From positions 1 through 6,559 of the forward strand of contig JAFTXB010000030.1 of the NCBI GenBank assembly GCA_017461825.1: DNA of 6,559 bases, in the 5' to 3' direction. Of the stretch, positions 1 to 5,963 are shown piece after piece (within the stretch, counting starts at the first letter, position 1; every line of letters starts with the position of its first letter). The notes under the pieces were generated by a model. That model did not search any database and was not told the DNA's origin. It worked only from the letters and a program-made list of their open reading frames with translations. Source of the stretch: Clostridia bacterium. GTDB lineage: Bacteria > Bacillota > Clostridia > Oscillospirales > CAG-272. Position numbers and translations under genes: made by a program.

Positions 1-380
1 ATCAGATCAGCCGCCTTTTTGATGGCGTCAACGTACAGTCCCGAACGGCAGGAGCCGACGGCGGGAACCTCCAGTGCCTCTGCCTCGTCCATGTCGTTGA
101 TCAGACGTCCTTTAACCGTTGGAACCTCATCATCGGAGACGCAGATCGTTGCGCCAAAGCACTCTGCCTCGACCGAGAGGTCCATGAGGCTGACCGATGC
201 GGCGGAATCGGTGGCATCGGCAACCAGCTTCATGCCCTGTGCCTGCTTGTCGCTGTCCGAGATCAGCTCACTCACGGGAATTCCCAGCTTGCTGACACAC
301 GGAAATGACAAAATCGGCAGGGCTTTTTTGATGTCGGCAGATTTGAGGTCTGCCAGCCATTGGGTCATATCAAATTTCAT
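1..380 (-). CDS. UroD/MtaA-family corrinoid methyltransferase-like protein, N-terminal part (cut by window edge)
   Basis: The first 126 residues are visible; the rest lies beyond base 1. The start is ATG at 380-378, behind a purine-rich GGAGAGAG stretch about 8 nt upstream. The N-terminus (MKFDMTQWLADLKSADIKKA) is followed by a segment typical of uroporphyrinogen-decarboxylase-family methyltransferases: residues 64-77 SLMDLSVEAECFGA, then ICVSDDEVPTVKG at 79-91. UroD-fold proteins of the MtaA/MtbA/CmuA type move methyl groups between a corrinoid protein and a thiol such as coenzyme M, or related acceptors. The gene lies 18 nt behind the corrinoid protein gene, which makes the corrinoid protein its natural partner. 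It probably transfers the methyl group from the carrier to an acceptor, but it could instead be a second substrate-side enzyme. The zinc-binding region (usually HxC plus a later Cys) would be in the missing C-terminal half. It is unlikely to be a haem-pathway decarboxylase in this context. Confidence 0.82.
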   Translation of the reverse strand, partial: MKFDMTQWLADLKSADIKKALPILSFPCVSKLGIPVSELISDSDKQAQGMKLVADATDSAASVSLMDLSVEAECFGATICVSDDEVPTVKGRLINDMDEAEALEVPAVGSCRSGLYVDAIKKAADL

Positions 381-398
381 TGTTTACTCTCTCCGATT

Positions 399-1037
399 TT
401 ACGCCTTGCAAAATGCGACTGCCGCATCCGCAGCACTTGCCGCGTCTACGGTGTAGCAATCGGCTCCAATGAGATCGCAGAATTCCTGATTGACGGGTGC
501 ACCACCGACCATGATCTTAACCTTGTCACGAATGCCTGCTGCCTCTGCCGCCTTTACCACGTCTGCCATGACGTTCATGGTAGTGGTCAGCAATGCGGAG
601 CAGCAGATGACCTGACAGTTCTGCTCGATTGCGGTCTGAACAAAGGTTTCGGCAGGTACGTCGGTTCCGAGGTCAACGACCTCCAAGCCCTTGCCCTCCA
701 GCATCATCTTGACAAGGTTTTTACCGATGTCGTGGAGGTCGCCCTGCACCGTACCGATGCAGACCTTGCCTGTCGCTTTGACGCCTGCTTCTGCCAATAC
801 AGGTTTGAGAATCTGTGCGCCCATGCTCATGGCTCTTGCCGCTACCAATACCTCGGGAACGTACACTTCGTTATTCTTAAACTTCTCGCCAACGATTCCC
901 ATGCCGTGAAGAAGTCCTTCGTTCAAAATCTGCTCGGGGGCAAATCCCTCGTCAAGCGCCTTTTGTACCAGTTCTTTTACGATCTTTGCCTTACCCTTTT
1001 GCAGGTTCTCCGAAATTTCTGCTAAAATGCTCATCAT
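399..1037 (-). CDS. Corrinoid (B12-binding) methyltransferase carrier protein, MtbC/MttC-like
   Basis: This 212-residue protein has the normal length and two-domain layout of corrinoid carriers in three-component methyl-transfer systems. Residues 1-88 or so form a helical cap domain (KIVKELVQKALDEGF, ILNEGLLHGMGIVGEKF, YVPEVLVAARAM). Residues 90-212 form the Rossmann-like cobalamin domain. The base-off/His-on signature DxHxxG is present as D100-L-H102-D-I-G105, so H102 is the predicted lower cobalt ligand. SALLTTTM at 147-154 and GGAP at 178-181 match the other cobalamin-binding loops. The protein carries the methyl group on cobalt, in the cytoplasm, between the enzymes encoded on either side. 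Two ATGs are adjacent at 1037 and 1034; a GGAG lies 5 nt before the first and 8 nt before the second, so MSILAEI may be the true N-terminus. The exact subfamily (MtaC, MtbC, MttC or an O-demethylase carrier) cannot be told by eye. Confidence 0.94.
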   Translation of the reverse strand: MMSILAEISENLQKGKAKIVKELVQKALDEGFAPEQILNEGLLHGMGIVGEKFKNNEVYVPEVLVAARAMSMGAQILKPVLAEAGVKATGKVCIGTVQGDLHDIGKNLVKMMLEGKGLEVVDLGTDVPAETFVQTAIEQNCQVICCSALLTTTMNVMADVVKAAEAAGIRDKVKIMVGGAPVNQEFCDLIGADCYTVDAASAADAAVAFCKA

Positions 1038-1064
1038 TCTATCTCCATTCTGATTTTTTCAAAG

Positions 1065-2138
1065 TCAACGGTATTTCTTTTCAAGCTTTTCCATAAAGTC
1101 CTCGGCTTCGTCCTCACTGTTCAAATGCAAAACGAACGCCGTCAATGCGGGATCCAGCTCCTTGTCGGCAAGGATCTCCTCTGCCGTCCAGTCGCGGAGC
1201 CAAACGCTCTTGCCGCCTGCCTGAATCTTTTTGAGCAGATCCATCCAATAAATGGTGCGTTTTTGTCCTGCGCCGGGAGTCCATTGGATGCAATTCAAGC
1301 GGTCAAGTGCCATAATATTATCGAAATGGCAGAGTGCCATTTTTCCATCGTAGTGATAGATCGCTCTGTCGATCGTTTCCAGTTCCTTTTCAATGCTGGG
1401 GATGACGAACTGTTTTCCCTGCTCGGGGCTCATCATGCACGAGAAATCGCATTGTATGACCGACATTTTCTCCTCGCAGTAGGCGTTGAGCCAGCTGAGC
1501 GTTCCCGTTTGCTTCATGTTTCCGGCTTCGTAGAAGATTTTATAGATTTTATCAAAATCGTTATTGATGATCGCGAGCTTTTCTTCCAAGAGCTCGGGAT
1601 TATCCATCAGCTCGTAGCAAAGGTTTTGCGGGGAAAGCAGAGCCGACAGCGTATCGAGATTGCTGTGGTAATCGGGAACGTGAACGATGAAATTCCCGTC
1701 CGCGATCTCGGCGGCGGTGCGCACGGACTTTTCCACCATCTGGAAGAATGCGTTGTTGCGATCAAACTTAAGATCCAGATCGCAAAGCTCCTCCGCAACG
1801 GGTTCTTTGATCCACGTGGTGTACTCACCCTCTCTGCCCTCTACCTCTGCGCCGTAAAAGGCGGCGTACTGATCGGGGCAAAGATCCGCCTTGTAGTGCG
1901 GGAGCGACTCGCCGTAGTGCATGGTTGCTTTTGCCTTCTCAACAAAATCGTTTACGGCAGATGTAAAATCTCCACGGCGTGCATCGTTTAATTTTTTGAC
2001 GTAGGTTTCATCCTTTTTCTCTACCGTGACACCGTTTTTCGGTGCGGTTACCAAAACGTAAGGGCGTCCGATAAATTCGTGATTCCAAAACGATCGCCAA
2101 TTCTTTTTTACTGCTTCTAAATCTTTTACGTTATACAT
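1065..2138 (-). CDS. UroD-superfamily protein, putative substrate:corrinoid methyltransferase
   Basis: A 357-residue soluble protein without signal peptide, consistent in size with a UroD-type TIM barrel. It starts MYNVKDLEAVKKNWRSFWNH. Recognisable segments are VPDYHSNLDTLSALLSP at 154-170, CDFSCMMSPEQ at 230-240, YHYDGKMALCHFDNIMALD at 261-279 and IQWTPGAG at 284-291. The last two resemble the strand-loop signature 'YHLDG...HLD...IQWVPGAG' of divergent UroD-like proteins, which databases sometimes label trimethylamine-corrinoid-protein-like. I see no HxC motif, so the thiol-type zinc site of MtaA/MtbA is absent. This fits a substrate-side enzyme better than a coenzyme M/thiol methylase. It is the first gene of a three-gene operon, with the corrinoid carrier gene 27 nt downstream. 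The start ATG has AGGTG about 10 nt upstream. Inference: it passes a methyl group from an unknown methylated compound to the carrier. The substrate cannot be read from the sequence. Confidence 0.75.
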   Translation of the reverse strand: MYNVKDLEAVKKNWRSFWNHEFIGRPYVLVTAPKNGVTVEKKDETYVKKLNDARRGDFTSAVNDFVEKAKATMHYGESLPHYKADLCPDQYAAFYGAEVEGREGEYTTWIKEPVAEELCDLDLKFDRNNAFFQMVEKSVRTAAEIADGNFIVHVPDYHSNLDTLSALLSPQNLCYELMDNPELLEEKLAIINNDFDKIYKIFYEAGNMKQTGTLSWLNAYCEEKMSVIQCDFSCMMSPEQGKQFVIPSIEKELETIDRAIYHYDGKMALCHFDNIMALDRLNCIQWTPGAGQKRTIYWMDLLKKIQAGGKSVWLRDWTAEEILADKELDPALTAFVLHLNSEDEAEDFMEKLEKKYR

Positions 2139-2182
2139 TTAAACAAAGCACCTTTCATTTTTTCAATAAAAACGTTTTCTAT

Positions 2183-2211
2183 ATTATATTCGTATTTTTT
2201 CCAAAAAACAA
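2183..2211 (-). promoter_or_regulatory. Likely sigma-70-type promoter of the UroD-corrinoid operon
   Basis: On the minus strand a perfect TATAAT (2188-2183) is preceded by a 17-nt spacer and TTGTTT (2211-2206). It lies in an AT-rich stretch 44 nt before the start codon at 2138, just beyond the terminator of the upstream unit. The -10 is strong and the -35 matches only TTG. No clear operator is seen; the first gene lies directly downstream. Confidence 0.5.
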
Positions 2212-2332
2212 GAGCATCCACCGTCTTGGTCAATTCACAAAAACAGACTATCAACTTAAGAAAAATATTTTTTGGAAAAAGGGGGACTAAAATATCCCTG
2301 TACTTCAGCCCCCCAAAAAAATCAATTGAGAT
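2209..2332 (-). repeat. Long 3' repeat, copy R1
   Basis: About 124 bp that align with 4212-4335 at roughly 85% identity by eye, with one or two single-base gaps. The copy starts at the stop codon of the small gene and contains the terminator hairpin. It then continues for some 65 bp past the hairpin through a conserved tract including CTTAAGTTGA and GTCTGTTTTTGTG. Its far end touches the promoter of the methyltransferase operon. The post-hairpin part is not explained by termination and is as conserved as the hairpin. It most likely marks the end of a duplicated unit. Confidence 0.88.
2276..2314 (-). terminator. Intrinsic terminator behind protein B and the small gene
   Basis: The minus-strand transcript contains GGGGGGCUGAA, then a loop of about 12 nt, then UUUAGUCCCCC, followed at once by UUUUU. 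The stem is about 11 bp with two G-U pairs, and an A-rich/T-rich flank lies on the other side. It sits 17 nt after the stop of the 43-residue gene and separates the surface-protein unit from the methyltransferase operon. Confidence 0.85.
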
Positions 2333-2463
2333 TATTTGTTAAATACGTTTTTAAGATCCACAACCATCGAGGGTTCCGCTTCTGATGTGCTCAAGGTTAA
2401 AATATCTTCCTCACAAAGTGCAATTACCTGCAGCTCGGGAGCAACAAACATTTTCTTCATCAT
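2332..2463 (-). CDS. Small protein of 43 residues, unknown function
   Basis: A short gene with a consensus AGGAGG (2474-2469) placed 5 nt before the first ATG (2463) and 8 nt before an immediately following second ATG (2460); the second may be the real start. It begins 23 nt after the stop of surface protein B and ends 17 nt before the terminator, so it is almost certainly co-transcribed with B. The product begins MKKMFVAPELQVIALCEED (from the second ATG), continues ILTLSTSEAE and ends DLKNVFNK. There is no signal peptide, no hydrophobic membrane span and a single Cys. The 'PELxVIxLxxEDILTxS' pattern resembles short uncharacterised proteins I recall from many clostridial genomes; that is recollection, not a search result. 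No copy exists behind paralogue A. Its job is unknown. Confidence 0.78.
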   Translation of the reverse strand: MMKKMFVAPELQVIALCEEDILTLSTSEAEPSMVVDLKNVFNK

Positions 2464-2468
2464 TATAT

Positions 2469-2474
2469 CCTCCT
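2469..2474 (-). promoter_or_regulatory. Consensus ribosome binding site of the 43-residue gene
   Basis: AGGAGG on the minus strand, 5 or 8 nt before the two tandem ATGs. It is the best Shine-Dalgarno in the window and the main support for calling such a short gene; the 8-nt spacing favours the second ATG. Confidence 0.85.
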
Positions 2475-2486
2475 ATACTGAACGAA

Positions 2487-4172
2487 TTACTGAATCTTAC
2501 CGTCAACGACCGTTACAGTAACAACGGAATCGCTTACAGTTGCGCCACCTTCGGCTTCGGTTGCGAACGCCGTAATTTTGAAAACATACGAGCCACTCAT
2601 TGGAATCCCCTGAAGCTCAAGTGCGTACAAGTAGGTAGCGCCCAAAGCCTCGGCAGTATAACTCTTAATCGTGCCGCCCTCGTTTGCGTTAACCGACTTA
2701 TAAACTACGGTAGTGGTTTGGGGATCAAGTACAGCGATCGGAGTATCATTTCCGTCCTCGTAAACGCTCACGTTAAAGCCAACGTTTGCGTATTTCGACA
2801 GATCGCTTGCATTGATTACGCCAAGCACGCGAACATCCATCGTGTTGGCATTGGCATCCTTTTTATATTGCAGGAATTTCGCCTCTGCGGGAACGGTCTT
2901 TACAACGATCTTATTGTCCTCGATGCCAAACATTGCATAGCTGCAATTGGTTTGCATGAAGGTCAGAGCAGCGGCTGCATCGGTATCATTTTCAAACGTA
3001 CCATAAGCATTGCATTCTGTTACGGTCAGTGCAGTCGTGTCCGTTACTTTCCCGTACAAATCAGAGGTAGTGTTATTTACCGTGCCGATGTTAGCGCAAT
3101 TACTCAATTTCGCATAATATGTAGTACTGTATGCAAGCGCGCCTGCCAAACCACCAGCGTAAGTGGATCCTGTAATTGATCCTGCATTAAAGCAATTCTC
3201 CATCGTAAGATCGCACTTCTGTTCAACACCCGCATCTCCTACGATTCCACCGCTCGTCGCACCAGTCACAGCAGCATAGTTTGCGCAATTCTTGATGTTC
3301 GTGGTCTGTCTCGGCTCACCGTGCAAGCCTCCCGCACCGCCACCTACACATACTATCGAGCCATAGACGCAACTATTGGATATATTAACTTTTGACATAC
3401 TCCACGAGTGTCCAATAAATCCTCCTGCTGCAGCCTTTCCCGTTCCCACAGTAGTGCCTACCGTTACGGCTCCGTTGAACATACAGTTGTTTATAGTAAC
3501 CAAGGTTCCTCTTGCCTCGCCGATCAGTCCGCCTGCTCTAAAGTTATCCGGCGCGCTGACATTCGAGTAAACAGTCACATTCTCAATAATAGTTGCTGTG
3601 CCTTGGAAATAACCGAGAAGAGTACCTATTCTGTCTTCTCCACCGCCATACGGGGCGTATGTATTATCTACTCTCAAGACCACTTCATTATCTTTGGCTC
3701 CCACAGTCAAATTGAGAATTTTCAGAGTGCTACCAGTGGCTCCAGAATTGTCTTCCTTGATAGTAGTAGCAAACATACCGATACCATGCTTCGATTGATT
3801 GCCGCTATTCAATGTAAGGGTTACCCCCGTAATGGAGTGACCGTTTCCGTTAAAACTACCATTATGCAAGGCAATACGCTCAAAGGTTTTTCCCGAATAA
3901 TCAAGATCGGCATCCAAGATGTAGTTATTGCCGCCATCCTTATTCGCCGCAGCAACAGCATTCATTTCAGCCGCAGAACGAATGACGATATACTCTACAC
4001 CGTCCAGCTCGTAGGTGTATGCCCCAAACTCTTTTTCGCTTTCATTTTCGCAATCGGGAATGTCGATTTGGTTCTGCACCTCAACCGCCGAAGCACCTAT
4101 GCACAACAGCGAGAGAGATGTGAGCATTACTGCCATAGACAGTAACAAGGACACAATTTTTTTGGTTTTCAT
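2487..4172 (-). CDS. Surface protein B: secreted GLUG-repeat beta-helix protein with C-terminal beta-rich domain, no anchor
   Basis: A 561-residue exported protein of unknown ligand. The start chosen is ATG 4172, with GGAG 9 nt upstream; an in-frame ATG 42 nt earlier would put a charged, low-complexity stretch before the signal peptide. Residues 1-29 form a signal peptide (MKTKKIVSLLL, hydrophobic core, ASA cleavage after 29). Residues 58-122 match the usual lead-in of GLUG proteins, including YILDADLDYSG and FNGNGHSITG. GLUG-like turns follow at 183 (GTLLGY), 214 (GGLIGEA), 250 (GGFIGH), 281 (GGLHGE), 308 (GGIVGD) and 340 (GGLAGA). They alternate with 'NC' strands (INNC, KNCANYAAV, ENCFNAGSITG, SNCANIGTV), suggesting a right-handed beta-helix. 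Homology to protein A ends near residue 427. Residues about 440-561 form a different beta-rich domain (VRVLGVIN, YANVGFNVSV, ALELQGIPMSGSYVFKITAF) like a beta-sandwich I recall from clostridial surface proteins. No stalk, sortase motif or C-terminal membrane span is seen, so it is probably released or held non-covalently. Confidence 0.88.
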   Translation of the reverse strand: MKTKKIVSLLLSMAVMLTSLSLLCIGASAVEVQNQIDIPDCENESEKEFGAYTYELDGVEYIVIRSAAEMNAVAAANKDGGNNYILDADLDYSGKTFERIALHNGSFNGNGHSITGVTLTLNSGNQSKHGIGMFATTIKEDNSGATGSTLKILNLTVGAKDNEVVLRVDNTYAPYGGGEDRIGTLLGYFQGTATIIENVTVYSNVSAPDNFRAGGLIGEARGTLVTINNCMFNGAVTVGTTVGTGKAAAGGFIGHSWSMSKVNISNSCVYGSIVCVGGGAGGLHGEPRQTTNIKNCANYAAVTGATSGGIVGDAGVEQKCDLTMENCFNAGSITGSTYAGGLAGALAYSTTYYAKLSNCANIGTVNNTTSDLYGKVTDTTALTVTECNAYGTFENDTDAAAALTFMQTNCSYAMFGIEDNKIVVKTVPAEAKFLQYKKDANANTMDVRVLGVINASDLSKYANVGFNVSVYEDGNDTPIAVLDPQTTTVVYKSVNANEGGTIKSYTAEALGATYLYALELQGIPMSGSYVFKITAFATEAEGGATVSDSVVTVTVVDGKIQ

Positions 4173-4181
4173 GTTTGTTTT

Positions 4182-4185
4182 CTCC
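4182..4185 (-). promoter_or_regulatory. Ribosome binding site that fixes the start of protein B
   Basis: GGAG on the minus strand, 9 nt before ATG 4172. The equivalent position in paralogue A has GGAGG, and the sequence between site and start is nearly the same in both genes. This supports ATG 4172 over the upstream in-frame ATG at 4214. Confidence 0.7.
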
Positions 4186-4211
4186 GTTTTCTTTTTATTT
4201 TTTATTGAAAT

Positions 4212-4335
4212 CAAGAGTCTCCGCCGTCTTTGTCAATTTACAAAAACAGACTGTCAACTTAAGAAAAACATATTTTGGGAGAACGGGGGGACTAAAATAT
4301 TCTTGTATTTCAGCCCCCAAAAATTCAATTGAAAT
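4212..4335 (-). repeat. Long 3' repeat, copy R2, with a hairpin lacking a U tract
   Basis: Homologous to R1 (2209-2332), about 85% by eye, beginning at the stop codon of protein A. The hairpin is kept: GGGGGCUGAAAU and AUUUUAGUCCCCCC on the minus strand, with one bulged U. However, the bases after the stem read GUUCUCC, where R1 has UUUUUCC, so the U tract of an intrinsic terminator is missing. Past the hairpin, two perfect TTGACA hexamers occur at 4257-4252 and 4236-4231 without a convincing -10 at normal spacing. R2 ends where the leader of gene B begins. It may be a weak terminator, a processing hairpin or simply the scar of the duplication. Confidence 0.85.
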
Positions 4336-5873
4336 CAATTCTCTTTCTTTTTCGTAAAGAGAACACCTGCACCGCCAAGTGTCATCAGCAGAGCAACTAC
4401 TCCGATACCTGCTGTGGATTTACAGCCCTTTTTATCGTCTGCTGTTCCGTTATCCGCAGTGGTTGTTTCCTCTGCAACAGTCGTTTCGCCGTCGGCAGTA
4501 TCCTTGGGAGTATCGGGCGCGGTGGTTTCCGTATCTTTTTCGGTGGAGGGCTCGGTCGTTTCTTCGGTCGTCTCCTCGGTCGGATTTTCCGGAGCATCGG
4601 CAACGGTTTTTATAACGATCTTATTGTCTTCAATGCCAAATATTGCATAGCTGCAATTGATTGTCATAAAAGTCAAAGCCTCGGCCGCGGTTTTATCCGT
4701 AGTGGTGGTTGTTGCCTCCCCGCCCTTTGCTTTCACAATTTCGTAGGTTTTAAAAGCCCCCGCAGTTCCAAAGGCTCCGCAGTTTGTCACGGTCACCTTG
4801 GAATCCGGATAAGTTGTTGCAATCAAGTCATTTGCGGCGGTACCCGTTACGGTTCCAATATTTGCGCAATTGGTCAAGGTCGTATCATTATACGCCTCAT
4901 TGGAGTGCTTTGATACCGTACCGATCAAGCCTGCTGCGCTGGTTGTTCCTGTAACGGCACCTACGTTAAAGCAGCCCGTCATGGTAACCTTACCCGAAAC
5001 TTTTTCACCGGCATCCGCAATCAAACCGGCACTTTTTTCAGCGCTTACAGCAGCATAGTTTGCGCAGTTTGTCATGGTAATTGTGTTGGTAAATCCACCG
5101 ATCAAACCGCCTGCAAATACTGTACTGCTAACGGTTCCGTAGCTTGCACAATTTTCAATGTTTGCTGCGCTCATATTATAACAATGTCCGATCAAGCCAC
5201 CCGCAGGGCAGTTATTGTTGGAGTTTGTAACGGTTACATTTCCGTTGAATACGCAGTTTTTCATGGTTATTTTGGCTCTTGCTTCGCCGATGAAACCGCC
5301 TACTCTAAAGGTGCCGTCCGCGCTTACATTTGAGTAAACAGTTACATTCTCAAAGGTTGCAGTGGATTGCAAATAACCGAAAAGTGTTCCCACTCTGCAT
5401 CCACCGTTTGTAGCAGTAGCAGCACTACCGGTTACAGTAACGGGATTTTCGGGAGCACCGACGGTCAGGTTGGAAACTGTTACGGTAGCATCGTTTGTAA
5501 ACTTAAACATAGAAAGATTGTTACCACCGTCAGTGGCGGTCATGTTAATGTTTACTCCCGTAATAGAGTGACCGTTGCCGTTAAAGATTCCGTTTGCCAG
5601 GTGAATTCTTACAAATTCTTTGCCCGTATAATCGAGATCGGCAGCCAAGATGTAGTTTTTGCCGCCCTCTGCGTTTGCAGTTGCAGCAGCATTCATTTCC
5701 TCAACGGTACGAATGACGGTATAGTCTACACCGTTCAGCGTGTAGGTGTCACCATTGGGAATGTCGATTGAGGTCTGCGCCACAACTGCCGAAGCACCTA
5801 TGCACAACAGCGAGAGAGATGTGAGCATAACTAGCAGAGACAGCAACAGAGCAACAATTTTTTTGGTTTTCAT
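4335..5873 (-). CDS. Surface protein A: cell-surface GLUG-repeat beta-helix protein with Thr/Glu-rich stalk and C-terminal anchor
   Basis: A 512-residue exported protein, paralogue of B. The start is ATG 5873; the in-frame ATG at 5888 overlaps the GGAGG ribosome site and is not credible. Residues 1-29 are a signal peptide with an ASA cleavage site. C24 is preceded by SLL, so it is not a normal lipobox. Residues 48-110 are the GLUG lead-in (YILAADLDYTG, FNGNGHSITG). GLUG-like turns lie at 162 (GTLFGY), 192 (GGFIGEA), 225 (GGLIGH), 255 (GGLIGG), 282 (AGLIAD) and 314 (AGLIGT), with 'NC/GC' strands between, consistent with a right-handed beta-helix. Residues about 428-480 are a low-complexity Thr/Glu/Asp stalk. 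The C-terminus is KKGCKST, a hydrophobic span at about 487-506, then KKKEN. There is no LPxTG, and the Gly-Cys before the span may be a different sorting signal. The role is probably adhesion or surface display; the ligand is unknown. Confidence 0.9.
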   Translation of the reverse strand: MKTKKIVALLLSLLVMLTSLSLLCIGASAVVAQTSIDIPNGDTYTLNGVDYTVIRTVEEMNAAATANAEGGKNYILAADLDYTGKEFVRIHLANGIFNGNGHSITGVNINMTATDGGNNLSMFKFTNDATVTVSNLTVGAPENPVTVTGSAATATNGGCRVGTLFGYLQSTATFENVTVYSNVSADGTFRVGGFIGEARAKITMKNCVFNGNVTVTNSNNNCPAGGLIGHCYNMSAANIENCASYGTVSSTVFAGGLIGGFTNTITMTNCANYAAVSAEKSAGLIADAGEKVSGKVTMTGCFNVGAVTGTTSAAGLIGTVSKHSNEAYNDTTLTNCANIGTVTGTAANDLIATTYPDSKVTVTNCGAFGTAGAFKTYEIVKAKGGEATTTTTDKTAAEALTFMTINCSYAIFGIEDNKIVIKTVADAPENPTEETTEETTEPSTEKDTETTAPDTPKDTADGETTVAEETTTADNGTADDKKGCKSTAGIGVVALLMTLGGAGVLFTKKKEN

Positions 5874-5881
5874 GTTTGTTT

Positions 5882-5886
5882 CCTCC
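5882..5886 (-). promoter_or_regulatory. Ribosome binding site that fixes the start of protein A
   Basis: GGAGG on the minus strand with 8 nt to ATG 5873. It overlaps the competing ATG at 5888 (ATGGAGG), which therefore cannot be efficiently started from this site. Confidence 0.85.
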
Positions 5887-5902
5887 ATATTCTTTTTTTA
5901 TT

Positions 5903-5931
5903 TATGTATTACTCTCCACCACGGAAACCAA
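5903..5931 (-). promoter_or_regulatory. Possible weak promoter of surface protein A
   Basis: TTGGTT (5931-5926), a 17-nt spacer and TACATA (5908-5903) on the minus strand, 29 nt before the start codon and just upstream of the ribosome site. Both boxes are poor matches. It is offered because no better candidate lies between the EEP gene and protein A; read-through from the EEP gene is the alternative. Confidence 0.25.
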
Positions 5932-5963
5932 AACACCGTTGGTGTAAGTAATCAAATGGAATG

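Larger units (their letters stand above)
2209..5903 (-). repeat. Tandem duplication of a surface-protein unit
   Basis: Unit 1 (about 5903-4212) and unit 2 (about 4211-2209) each contain a T-rich leader, a gene with the same signal peptide and GLUG body, and the long 3' repeat. Unit 2 starts exactly where R2 ends. A 41-bp run in the signal-peptide coding part, ending near 4126 and 5827 on the plus strand, appears identical in both. Homology is interrupted only between about 4601 and 4336 in unit 1 and about 2891 and 2333 in unit 2, where the C-terminal modules differ. Confidence 0.85.

Noticed and set aside
360..1025. 221-codon open frame on the plus strand
   Set aside because: Antisense to the corrinoid protein, which has clear cobalamin motifs; Cys-rich and without family features.
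1125..1991. 288-codon open frame on the plus strand
   Set aside because: Fully antisense to the UroD-like gene, with no ribosome site and no recognisable protein features; a codon-bias shadow of a well-supported gene.
2385..4145. Long plus-strand open frames opposite protein B
   Set aside because: They mirror the repetitive Gly/Asn/Thr codons of the beta-helix and have no ribosome site or domain resemblance.
4173..4260. TTGACA boxes in R2 as a promoter for protein B
   Set aside because: Two perfect -35-like hexamers exist, but 16-18 nt downstream there is only GACAAA or TGATTT, too weak to annotate as a promoter.
4397..4913. Open frames of both strands overlapping the Thr/Glu stalk of protein A
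   Set aside because: They are low-complexity shadows (Ser/Val-rich, Pro/Arg/Lys-rich, Gly/Phe-rich) of the repeated GAA/ACN codons.
5800..5804. Cys24 in the signal peptides of A and B as a lipoprotein cysteine
   Set aside because: The preceding residues are SLL, with Leu at -1, which does not fit a lipobox; an ASA signal-peptidase I site follows five residues later.
2480..5870. The repeated GG-x-x-G and NC segments as a CRISPR-like or other DNA repeat array
   Set aside because: The periodicity is at the protein level (GLUG-type beta-helix turns); DNA identity between turns is low and spacing varies.
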